Assembly: GCA_947629465.1 (NCBI GenBank)
Contig: CANRDZ010000003.1
Coordinates: forward strand, 1-40,549
DNA length: 40,549 nucleotides
Source: an uncultured Bacilli bacterium
GTDB lineage: Bacteria > Bacillota_I > Bacilli_A > RF39 > UBA660
Reading direction: 5' to 3'
The notes below the pieces were generated by a model. That model worked only from the letters and a program-made list of their open reading frames with translations, ran no database searches and was not told where the DNA came from. Below, in pieces: positions 32,628 through 39,238 of this stretch (position 1 is the stretch's first letter; every line of letters begins with the position of its first letter). Made by a program: the position numbers and the translations under genes.

Positions 32628-33579
32628 TCACAACCTTTTATCAAAATCATCTCTCATACATGTTTTATAATAAGCTAAAAATTCTTTAATTTTATTTTCT
32701 GGTAATTCTTTCAATTTTCCGTATATATTCTTCTGTCTTTCTCAATTTATTTAAAACCTTTTCTCGAGTAAGTTTATTAAAATACACCATATAAGAGCTG
32801 CTATATAATGATAATAAAGTGATATATATAACTTCATATTCGAGCTTCTGTTTTTCAGGTATTAAATTTATGCTCTTTTCTGTAATTTCAAAATCCAATT
32901 TCTTCATAATATTTTTAAATCCAGTAAGAATTGAATCTTCAATTTTTAATTCACACGCATTATTATATATAATTAAATTAAATATATAGTTTAGTTTAGT
33001 TAAGTTATTATTATATATATTATTTATATTATTATTGTTTGTTGTTAATTTGCCTGTTATTTTGTTTGTTGTATCGCCATTATTTTGGTTTGTTGATGTG
33101 TCGTTATTTTTGCTTGTTATATTTTCTTCTCTGTTTTCTTTAAGTTCTTTATTTTCAATACTTTGACTATTATTTTTGTTTGTTATAAATGTACCATTTT
33201 TGTTTGTTGTATCGCCATTATTTTGGTTTGTTGATTTACTTGTTATTTTGTTTGTTGATTCTAATTCAAAATTTTTCTGATAAATATCATATTTTGGAAT
33301 AGTTATTATTGTATATTTATTAGTAGTTACACATTCAATATCATTTGTTGACTTCAACTTTTCAATGCAGGTTCTTACTTTTTGTACACTTAATCCCGTA
33401 GCATCTGATAAGCTAATTACAGATGTTATAAGCTGGCCACGTTTTACAATTCTATTATTCACCATTCCTTCTTTATGATTTGCGCATAATAAAAGATGGA
33501 TAAATACTGCCTTTACGTTAGAATTTTTATACCATTTCCAACCCATAAATTTTCTGTACAGACTTATCCATCCCTCCAT
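32628..33579 (-). CDS. DnaD-like replication initiation protein, 316 aa, read through a CGG +1 shift
   Basis: Residues 1-100 form a winged-helix domain of phage replisome organisers (GWISLYRKFMGWKWYKNSNVKAVFIHLLLCANHKEG, RGQLITSVISLSDATGLSVQKVRTCIEKLKSTN). A long Asn/Thr/Lys linker with an in-frame duplication and a C-terminal helical domain follow. The zero frame ends EEYIRKIERITRK; at CGG 32721-32719 skipping C gives EEYIGKLKELPENKIKEFLAYYKTCMRDD to TGA 32630-32628, just before the next small gene. It lies after recT, as expected for a phage replication module. Confidence 0.8.
32719..32721 (-). other. CGG +1 shift site in DnaD-like gene
   Basis: ATA CGG AAA becomes ATA-GGA-AAA-TTG (I-G-K-L). 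Codon 287 of 316. The shifted frame adds 30 codons, against 8 in the zero frame. Confidence 0.8.
33060..33235. repeat. 38-bp in-frame direct repeat inside DnaD-like gene
   Basis: 33060-33097 and 33198-33235 are identical; they start 138 bp apart (46 codons), encoding STNQNNGDTTNK-type linker units twice. The repeat could expand or contract by slippage or recombination. Confidence 0.85.
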
Positions 33580-33619
33580 TCATATCATTCCTTTCTTTAT
33601 CTTCCGAATATATTATTAC

Positions 33620-34691
33620 TTAATTGAAAAAATCATCTAAAAGTCCATCTGATGCATTCTGTGATGTTGTATTATTACTGCTTGGCTCTTCAAATTCTTC
33701 TTGTTTAACATCATCAATAGTTGGTACTTTTGTTTCTTCTACCGATTTCTTCTTCAATTCAGTAGTTGTTGTCTTTTGTGTTTCTTGCTTTTCTTCTATT
33801 ACATTTTCATTTAAAACATCTTCATTACTAAATATATTTTCAGAAGATCCAACTGGTATAATGCTATCATCATTTTCTACATATTCATATGTGCCATCTT
33901 CTCTGATTGTAGCCATGTCTTTATCAAAAGCTTCTTGCATATCAATACTCATAATTCCCCATTTACTTATTAATTGTCTAAGCATTGTTTTAAATGCCAT
34001 CCCATCAAAGTCTTTATACCAAAAGCTACTATACTTCCACATATCTTTTTGTGGTATTTTGCCTTCTAATAATTTTTCATATGCATCTTTACTAAAAGCC
34101 TTTGAATATGTATCGGCATGCTTTAACATTTTTTCTTTAGTCCAATATAGTTGCTTCGTAAAACCATTTAAATATTCAAAATATGCCATATATCCTATAA
34201 TTTCTTTTTCTTCTCTTTCTACTTCATCTTCAATAAATTCAAATCTATGTTTGCCAGTTAATTTATCTCTACCTAAATATTCTCCTTTTCTAATTTCAAT
34301 TACATCCATATCTTTATAGTATCCACTTCGTATCGCTAACTGTATATATCCTTTATAACCCATTTGAAATTGTGCTACCTTTATGACTACTTCTTTTCCA
34401 TTTGCATCATAAATTTTCTTATTAAAAGGAACCATAAAATATTGTCCGCAACTGTGGACTTGGACTCAATTTTAATGCTTCTCCTAAAAAAGCTGCGGCT
34501 ATAATACTTCCGTTATCACATTCTTGTAGTGATGGATTTGTGCTAACAGCACTTAAAATACTTGTTATAAATCTTTTTCCGCCTTCTCCACCTATTGTTT
34601 CGTTTATTTTTCTTTTTACGGCATCTTGCATCAAATAATTGCTAAATGTTTTTCTTTCTTCACTCTTTACTAAACTATTTCTTACTGCCAT
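33620..34691 (-). CDS. recT: RecT-family ssDNA annealing protein, 356 aa, read through a CGG +1 shift
   Basis: Anneals single strands in phage recombination, working with the YqaJ exonuclease. Residues 1-80 (FSNYLMQDAVKRKINETIGGEGGKRFITSILSAVSTNPSLQECD, IAAAFLGEALKLSPSPQL) are the RecT N-terminus; the zero frame then ends RTIFYGSF. At in-frame CGG 34448-34446 skipping C gives SPQLGQYFMVPFNKKIYDANG and AQFQMGYKGYIQLAIRSGYYKDMDV, the RecT core. The C-terminal 75 residues are an acidic, low-complexity tail. A separate start at 34435 would lack the N-terminal third and a binding site. Confidence 0.93.
34446..34448 (-). other. CGG +1 shift site in recT
   Basis: TTG CGG ACA becomes TTG-GGA-CAA (L-G-Q). 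Codon 82 of 356. The zero frame ends seven codons after the CGG. Confidence 0.9.
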
Positions 34692-34702
34692 AATTTATCC
34701 TC

Positions 34703-34966
34703 CTATCTATTTTCAATTATCAATTTAATTGCTGTTTCTGTTATTTCATTTATTTTTAATTCTACAAATACTGGTATACAAACTAAATTCATTCCTTGAG
34801 GAGCAACAAAACCTCTTGCTATTGCAATAGCTTTTATTGCTTGATTCAAAGCACCTGCTCCAATTGCTTGTATTTCTGCTCTACCTTTTTCCTTCATCGT
34901 TCCTGCTATAGCTCCAGCTACACTATTTGGATTTGATTTACTTGAAACTTTTAATATATTTTCCAT
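34703..34966 (-). CDS. SpoVS-family protein, 87 aa
   Basis: MENILKVSSKSNPNSVAGAIAG, ERAEIQAIGAGALNQAIKAIAIARGFVAPQGMNLVCIPVFVEL is almost the full SpoVS (stage V sporulation protein S) fold, an Alba-like nucleic-acid-binding protein of spore-forming bacteria, of normal length. Here it lies in the recombination operon between DUF1351 and recT. I start at ATG 34966, which has GGAG 10 nt upstream. A role in binding phage DNA/RNA or altering host sporulation is inference. Confidence 0.9.
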   Translation of the reverse strand: MENILKVSSKSNPNSVAGAIAGTMKEKGRAEIQAIGAGALNQAIKAIAIARGFVAPQGMNLVCIPVFVELKINEITETAIKLIIENR

Positions 34967-34988
34967 AACTATTAATCTCCTTTTCTTT

Positions 34989-35789
34989 TTATTGTTTTGG
35001 TACTGGTTCAAATTTGATTTTATTTGCTACTAAAAATTCTCTTAATTCAAATTTTTGTCTTTGTGTTACATGAACTCTAAAATCTAATATTTGAAGTTCT
35101 TCATTTGTTTGCTCAACTGTAGGCTGTTCCTCTGTATTTACATTATCTAAGTTAGTTATTTTTTGATTTGTTTCAGCTATTTTTTTACCTTCTTGTAAAG
35201 ACAAACTTAAAACACTAGCTTCATTAATATTTCTAAAATAATAACTTTTTACTTGTTTTTTTAACATTTCATCTTGAATTTGACCATCGATTGTTTCCAT
35301 ATCTAATCTTGTTTTATTAATGATATGATCAATGTCTTGCTGAACCTTGTTCATAGAATAGGTTTTATTTAACCATCTTTCGTTATATATTAAATCAAAG
35401 TCTAGTAATTCATTATATTCACCCACAACGCTTATAAAATAAGCTAAAATCTTTTGTAGCTTTTCATTATCTTCTTTTTCCTCATAAACCTTAATTTGTT
35501 TATCGATATTTTCAGAAGCATCACTTATAATTTGCTCAAGCTCCTTACATTTTGCCTCAAAATCAATAAATGGTTCTAACAAAACATTTTTTATCCTTTT
35601 TCTTTCATCAGCAATGGCTTTGCTGAGTTTATTTAAATTTGCTCTATCAGTTTTAGCTAGTGAAATTGATTCTTCTGTATAAACCAAATTCTTATATTCT
35701 TCTGCTTTTGCAACAACTTGCTTTTTTAATTCTTCATAATTAAATGTGACTGGTTGCAAAGCTTGAATTTCATTTACTTGTAATTCCAT
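34989..35789 (-). CDS. DUF1351 family protein, 266 aa
   Basis: Coiled-coil rich: NYEELKKQVVAKAEEYKNLVYTEESISLAKTDRANLNKLSKAIADERKRIKNVLLEPFIDFEAKCKELEQII is the DUF1351 signature. The C-terminal FRVHVTQRQKFELREFLVANKIKFEPVPK is also typical. DUF1351 proteins accompany phage single-strand annealing systems, here next to recT and the YqaJ exonuclease, and probably assist recombination. Confidence 0.9.
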   Translation of the reverse strand: MELQVNEIQALQPVTFNYEELKKQVVAKAEEYKNLVYTEESISLAKTDRANLNKLSKAIADERKRIKNVLLEPFIDFEAKCKELEQIISDASENIDKQIKVYEEKEDNEKLQKILAYFISVVGEYNELLDFDLIYNERWLNKTYSMNKVQQDIDHIINKTRLDMETIDGQIQDEMLKKQVKSYYFRNINEASVLSLSLQEGKKIAETNQKITNLDNVNTEEQPTVEQTNEELQILDFRVHVTQRQKFELREFLVANKIKFEPVPKQ

Positions 35790-35801
35790 AATATTTACCT
35801 C

Positions 35802-36080
35802 CTATTTTTCTACATCAAAACCATATGCATTATAAAATCCTATATGTTTTTCATTTTGTAGCTTTATATCTTCTGCATATTTCTTACCTCTTCTGCTCCA
35901 TTCATCAAAGCATTTCTTACATAATGCTCTTCCAAGAATAAAAATTAAATATATATCATCATTCATTTTTATATTGCAATCATCACAAATACATGCTCCG
36001 CCCCAGTTGTAACAATCTTCTGCAGTACATTTAATATATGAATACCCTTGTTTTGTATAATTTAATTCTGCTTTCTTCAT
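35802..36080 (-). CDS. Zinc-ribbon early protein, 92 aa
   Basis: Contains CTAEDCYNWGGACICDDCNIKM and ALCKKCFDEW: two CxxC knuckles plus extra cysteines, consistent with a small zinc-binding domain. It lies between DUF1351 and the exonuclease. Not recognised as a named family. Confidence 0.75.
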   Translation of the reverse strand: MKKAELNYTKQGYSYIKCTAEDCYNWGGACICDDCNIKMNDDIYLIFILGRALCKKCFDEWSRRGKKYAEDIKLQNEKHIGFYNAYGFDVEK

Positions 36081-36121
36081 AATTAATCATCCTTTCTAAT
36101 CACAATAATTAATTTAAATTT

Positions 36122-36745
36122 TTATACCTTTGGTAAAGTTAACGGTGGTCTTGTTTTTGTTTCAACATAATTCCAAAATTCAATTTCTTTTCCTTGCAAA
36201 TATTCAATATCTTTTTCCACATCTTCTCTTAATATTTCATAAGTTTTTGTAACTTGATAATTATTTTCGTAATTCAATTCCGCAAATAAATCTGCAAACG
36301 AGTAACCAGTAACATTCAAATAATGTAGAACCTGGCAATAATAATTATCAGGAATTTTATCTTTCCATTTTTCTTTTTGCATACTTTGTAGAATATTTGT
36401 CGTTTTTATTTCTAAAATTCCAATTTCTCCAGTTTCTTTATTGATTAATGTTCCATCTAAACTAGCAAATAAAAATGGATATTTTTGATGTTTCATTATT
36501 GAATATTCTTCATGTCTTACCTCATATTCAGGATGTTTTATTTTAAAAGATTCTCGTAATACTGGTTCCATATTTGTACCATATTGAACATAAGGTTTAT
36601 CAGAAATATCTTTTGCTTCTCTTATTCCTAACTTTTCCTCCCAAAGCTCTATATTATTTTTATATGGATTTAATCCTAAAATCGTTGCAGCATCACTACC
36701 ACCTATACCTTTTTTTCTTTCTTCTAGCCATTGTTCTCTTGTCAT
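36122..36745 (-). CDS. YqaJ-family viral recombinase (exonuclease), 207 aa
   Basis: Lambda Exo-like 5'-3' exonuclease that generates tails for RecT. REQWLEERKKGIGGSDAATILGLNPYKN is the YqaJ start. YGTNMEPVLRESFK supplies an acidic helix, and the PD-(D/E)xK core is ASLDGTLI...GILEIKTTN, followed by YYCQVLHYLNVTG. AAGGTGAAAAA precedes the ATG. Exonuclease and annealing protein are in the usual same operon. Confidence 0.92.
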   Translation of the reverse strand: MTREQWLEERKKGIGGSDAATILGLNPYKNNIELWEEKLGIREAKDISDKPYVQYGTNMEPVLRESFKIKHPEYEVRHEEYSIMKHQKYPFLFASLDGTLINKETGEIGILEIKTTNILQSMQKEKWKDKIPDNYYCQVLHYLNVTGYSFADLFAELNYENNYQVTKTYEILREDVEKDIEYLQGKEIEFWNYVETKTRPPLTLPKV

Positions 36746-36749
36746 TTTT

Positions 36750-36905
36750 TCACCTTCTTTTTATTTTGTTATTTATTGAATCTTGTATTCTTCTTGGTAC
36801 TACTATTTCTAAGTTACATTTATCGCAACATACACCATTATTCACTGGTTGAGCATTATTTCCGTATTCTTCAAAAGTTTTTCCACAAATACTACATATT
36901 TTCAT
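36750..36905 (-). CDS. Small zinc-finger protein, 51 aa
   Basis: MKICSICGKTFEEYGNNAQ followed by VNNGVCCDKCNLEIVVPRRIQ: CxxC at residues 4-7 and CCxxC at 26-30 form a classic small zinc ribbon found beside phage recombinases. It was detected outside the longer frames. GAGGAG lies upstream and the stop is 4 nt before the YqaJ start. Confidence 0.78.
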   Translation of the reverse strand: MKICSICGKTFEEYGNNAQPVNNGVCCDKCNLEIVVPRRIQDSINNKIKRR

Positions 36906-36985
36906 TTATTTAGTAACTCTCCTCTCTTGCACTTCTTCTTTAATTATGTTAAAATCAAAAAGAAGTGAATTATAAAATTCTTTTC

Positions 36986-37028
36986 AATGAATCAAACATT
37001 ACCTTTCAAATCTTGTGTTTGATTCATT
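36986..37028. repeat. Perfect 13-bp inverted repeat at gene end
   Basis: AATGAATCAAACA (36986-36998) and TGTTTGATTCATT (37016-37028) flank the stop of the membrane protein gene; the coding arm encodes its last codons. Followed by TTTTTT on the plus strand but not the minus strand, so as a terminator it fits a plus-strand transcript better. Position 36906-36985 holds no gene. Confidence 0.6.
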
Positions 37029-37274
37029 TTTTGAGTATTTTTCAATACAATCTTCTAGGAAATTTCTTGTACAAGTTTCTCTGCCTGCTTGTTCAAAGCT
37101 TTGATAAAACATTAATTTTTTTAAATCTTTTAAAAATTCTTCGTTTTTTCTGCTTATGATGTTTTTCTTACTTTTTTCTAAATCATCAATACAATGGTTC
37201 TTGTAGATAATATTAGTAGTTAATATCCCTATCACTATTAGAAAAAACAATATTATTAAAGCTATTTCCCACAT
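36999..37274 (-). CDS. Single-pass membrane protein, 91 aa
   Basis: MWEIALIILFFLIVIGILTTNIIY is one N-terminal transmembrane helix, followed by a charged cytoplasmic-type helical region (DDLEKSKKNIISRKNEEFLKDLKKL). AAGGAGGTG lies 11 nt before ATG 37274; the longer frame starts inside that site. Function unknown; possibly a membrane factor in lysogen or early infection. Confidence 0.7.
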   Translation of the reverse strand: MWEIALIILFFLIVIGILTTNIIYKNHCIDDLEKSKKNIISRKNEEFLKDLKKLMFYQSFEQAGRETCTRNFLEDCIEKYSKNESNTRFER

Positions 37275-37312
37275 ATTTGTTACACCTCCTTTCAATTTTT
37301 AATAATAAGTAA

Positions 37313-37537
37313 TTATGCATGCATGGCTTCCTTTGGAGTTATATAATTGGACTTATTATTTCTATTTGATTTATTAAACATATAACACCATTTAGAAATT
37401 CCGTATCTTTTTATCTGTAATGCTCTCCAAGTTAGTTTTATTTGGTTACAACCATTCTTTTGCTTTATTTTATTTCTTTCGATTTTTCTACAATATACTG
37501 GAGTAACTTTTCTATTTTTTCTTTGCTTTAAATTCAT
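37313..37537 (-). CDS. Basic hypothetical protein, 74 aa
   Basis: Very rich in Lys, Arg and Asn (MNLKQRKNRKVTPVYCRKIERNKIKQKNGC...), with the short motif ALQIKRYGISKWCYMFNKS near the middle. GGGGG lies 8 nt before the ATG. It may bind nucleic acid, but no family is recognised. Confidence 0.6.
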   Translation of the reverse strand: MNLKQRKNRKVTPVYCRKIERNKIKQKNGCNQIKLTWRALQIKRYGISKWCYMFNKSNRNNKSNYITPKEAMHA

Positions 37538-37549
37538 ATTAAAATCCCC

Positions 37550-37816
37550 CTATTTAATTATTTTTATAATTTGCCCAGGATAAATAATGCAATCAATGTT
37601 ATTAAGTTCTTGCAAGTTGTATATATATTCTCGTATATCCTGATTCCTATTTTTATATTCTGTGGCAATTGACCACAAAGTATCTCCTGCTTGTACAGAA
37701 TATTCTTCTATCATAATTTCTTTATTTTCTGCTAAACAAAAATTAAAAGCTGAAAATATTATTACTAGTAAAATTAATAAGCTTAATATAAATCTTTTTT
37801 TATTAGTTATTTTCAT
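37550..37816 (-). CDS. Secreted/anchored LysM protein (YneA-like), 88 aa
   Basis: N-terminal signal or anchor (KKRFILSLLILLVIIFSAFNFCLAE, residues 6-30) and one LysM domain (EYSVQAGDTLWSIATEYKNRNQDIREYIYNLQELNNI...YPGQIIKI, 39-87). This architecture resembles YneA-type SOS-induced inhibitors of cell division in Bacillota. It overlaps the upstream regulator gene by 14 bp in the Cro operon, so it would be made on induction. Blocking host division is a plausible but unproven role. Confidence 0.8.
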   Translation of the reverse strand: MKITNKKRFILSLLILLVIIFSAFNFCLAENKEIMIEEYSVQAGDTLWSIATEYKNRNQDIREYIYNLQELNNIDCIIYPGQIIKIIK

Positions 37817-38027
37817 TCTTATTCACCTCTTCAATAATGTTTTCAATTGATATCCCTGTATAATCAGATAATAGTTTTGGACTAATATAGTAGTCGTATT
37901 TTTCTTTTCCAGGCATTTTTTCAGCATTTCCAATCGGAAGGCTACCTCTTTGTAATGAAATCCTAATGTATTGCTGTCCTTTATTCATTAGTCTAGCTGC
38001 AATTTTTATTGGTACATTAACACCCAT
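37803..38027 (-). CDS. HTH/excisionase-like regulator, 74 aa
   Basis: MGVNVPIKIAARLMNKGQQYIRISLQRGSLPIGNAEKMPGKEKYDYYISPKLLSDYTG matches small phage proteins with a MerR/excisionase-like winged helix (ARLMNKGQQYIRISLQRG recognition region, then the YDYYISPKLL wing), found downstream of Cro-like genes in Clostridium phages. AAGGGAG precedes the ATG. It may act as excisionase or second regulator. Confidence 0.75.
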   Translation of the reverse strand: MGVNVPIKIAARLMNKGQQYIRISLQRGSLPIGNAEKMPGKEKYDYYISPKLLSDYTGISIENIIEEVNKNENN

Positions 38028-38044
38028 TTGTATCTCTCCCTTTC

Positions 38045-38059
38045 GTGTGTCGTTCTGCG
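38045..38059 (-). repeat. 15-bp immunity-region repeat, copy 1
   Basis: On the minus strand this reads CGCAGAACGACACAC, identical to 39109-39123 on the plus strand. Copy 1 lies in the untranslated gap of the leftward Cro operon, copy 2 in the 3' end of the repressor message. Confidence 0.7.
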
Positions 38060-38062
38060 TTT

Positions 38063-38078
38063 ATTGTCTATTGACAAT
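38063..38078. promoter_or_regulatory. Operator site 3
   Basis: ATTGTCTATTGACAAT, near-perfect 16-bp dyad matching the two sites in the divergent promoter region. It lies between the Cro-like gene and the next gene. Confidence 0.8.
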
Positions 38079-38085
38079 GAAAAGA

Positions 38086-38298
38086 TTAAAAAAATATGTA
38101 TTTTTCAAATTTCAACCCCCTTCTCTTACATAATTCAATTACACCTTCACAAGCTTTTTTGCTATCTGGCAATCTATGTCCATTCATAATTTGATTAATA
38201 TATGAATAATCCATGCCGATTTCCCTTGAAAAAGTGCTTAATTTGCCATCAAATTCATTCTCTATTAAATCTTTCACCGCTTTTACATTTATTCTCAT
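38086..38298 (-). CDS. Cro-like XRE regulator, 70 aa
   Basis: Small HTH protein (VKDLIENEFDGKLSTFSREIGMDYSYINQIMNGHRLPDSKKACEGVIELCKRRG); the helix-turn-helix is at about residues 19-45. It is divergent from the CI-like repressor with shared operators between them, the classic Cro position. GAGGGGTG precedes the ATG. It is the first gene of the leftward early transcript. Confidence 0.88.
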   Translation of the reverse strand: MRINVKAVKDLIENEFDGKLSTFSREIGMDYSYINQIMNGHRLPDSKKACEGVIELCKRRGLKFEKYIFF

Positions 38299-38315
38299 TT
38301 GTTCACCCCTCTTTC

Positions 38316-38331
38316 ATTGTCTATAGACAAT
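38316..38331. promoter_or_regulatory. Operator site 1
   Basis: ATTGTCTATAGACAAT, a perfect 16-bp palindrome overlapping the -10 (38329-38334) of the leftward promoter, whose -35 is TTGACA (minus strand, 38357-38352) with a 17-nt spacer. Binding here would block leftward transcription. Confidence 0.87.
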
Positions 38332-38357
38332 ATATAATAACTGTTGTCTACTGTCAA
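38329..38357 (-). promoter_or_regulatory. Leftward early promoter
   Basis: Minus strand TTGACA (38357-38352), 17-nt spacer, TATATT (38334-38329), upstream of the Cro-like gene by about 31 bp. Overlapped on both sides by the dyad operators. Confidence 0.8.
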
Positions 38358-38358
38358 T
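38343..38358. promoter_or_regulatory. Operator site 2
   Basis: GTTGTCTACTGTCAAT, an imperfect version of the 16-bp dyad that covers the -35 of the leftward promoter. Its centre is 27 bp from that of site 1. Confidence 0.8.
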
Positions 38359-38425
38359 ATATTTTTTAAAAAAATATTGTTTTTTTTCAATACTTATGGT
38401 AATATGTAAATGTGGAGGGATTTTT

Positions 38426-39082
38426 ATGTATAATCAAGACAAATTTATTGAAATATTAAAAAAATGTAAAGATGATTCTTCTTTAAATGAATATGCTAGA
38501 CTTACAAATGTTGATGTTGGTTATTTATCAAGAATATTAAATAAAAAAAGAAGTTCTCCACCATCTCCCGCTATATTAAAAAAGATTGCAGATACCTCAA
38601 AAAATATTACATCCTATGAGGAATTAATGGAGACATGTGGCTATCTTCCTTCTAAAAGCTCAAAAAAACTGACTAATTCTTTACTACATCCCTCAAAGGA
38701 ATCGATAAACTCTATTCCTCTTTTTACATCTATTGATAATGAGTTGTGCGATATGCATTCAGATGTATGGTTAGATTCAAGTTTTTTTAATCCTAAATTT
38801 AACTATTTTGCATACCAAACCATCGATAATTCTATGGCTCCACTTTTAAATACTAAAGATATTGCAATTATACAAAAAAATGAAAACAATATTTTTGAAA
38901 ATGGGAAAACATATTTACTGCAAGTAGAAAAAGAAATTATTATAAGAAAGATAATTAGAACAGATAATTTTATAGAATTACAAGCAATGAATCCGTACTA
39001 TCCGATAATAAAAATTACAGAAGATAAAATAAGAATAATTGGTAAAGTTATAAAAGCAGAAGTACGAAGTGCTTTTGAATAA
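38426..39082 (+). CDS. CI-like repressor with S24 peptidase domain, 218 aa
   Basis: Maintains lysogeny. HTH domain at about residues 5-55 (LNEYARLTNVDVGYLSRILNKKR). The C-terminal LexA/CI-type serine peptidase contains DNSMAPLLNTKD with nucleophile Ser136 and IIIRKIIR with the general-base Lys175, so SOS-triggered self-cleavage is expected. I start at ATG 38426, 6 nt after GGAGGG; an upstream in-frame ATG at 38396 includes that site. Divergent from the Cro-like gene across two operators. No in-frame CGG. Confidence 0.92.
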   Translation: MYNQDKFIEILKKCKDDSSLNEYARLTNVDVGYLSRILNKKRSSPPSPAILKKIADTSKNITSYEELMETCGYLPSKSSKKLTNSLLHPSKESINSIPLFTSIDNELCDMHSDVWLDSSFFNPKFNYFAYQTIDNSMAPLLNTKDIAIIQKNENNIFENGKTYLLQVEKEIIIRKIIRTDNFIELQAMNPYYPIIKITEDKIRIIGKVIKAEVRSAFE

Positions 39083-39088
39083 AAAAAT

Positions 39089-39130
39089 GGATAATGTGCA
39101 AGGTTTTTCGCAGAACGACACACATTATCC
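39089..39130 (+). terminator. Hairpin after repressor gene, loop carries 15-bp repeat copy 2
   Basis: GGATAATGTG (39089-39098) and CACATTATCC (39121-39130) form a perfect 10-bp stem. The loop contains most of CGCAGAACGACACAC (39109-39123), shared with 38045-38059. No T-tract follows, so it may be a structured 3' end rather than a simple terminator. Confidence 0.5.
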
Positions 39131-39138
39131 GAAACATA

Positions 39139-39202
39139 AACACTTAATGAAAAGTGATTACATTTATATTATATCGAATGTTTACTCCACTTTTCAAGTG
39201 TT
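39139..39202. promoter_or_regulatory. Long imperfect inverted repeat upstream of integrase
   Basis: AACACTT-n4-AAAAGTG (39139-39156) pairs with CACTTTT-n1-AAGTGTT (39188-39202). It lies between the repressor and the integrase start, so it may be an int regulatory hairpin or an excisionase/integrase accessory site. Confidence 0.5.
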
Positions 39203-39238
39203 AATTAAAAAAAACAAGAAAATTGGAGGTTTTTTTAT

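Noticed and set aside
33624-34319. 231-codon plus-strand frame
   Set aside because: Antisense shadow of recT; Ser/Phe-rich translation and no ribosome binding site.
33620-34435. Two-gene reading of recT
   Set aside because: Neither part has a full RecT domain; the joined frame does.
4372-34448. Explaining the eight frame breaks as independent pseudogenes
   Set aside because: Same codon, same register, same resulting amino acid every time; downstream halves show no other damage.
4372-34448. Reassignment of CGG to another amino acid as a normal triplet
   Set aside because: Any triplet reading of CGG keeps the zero frame, which runs into stops in all eight genes.
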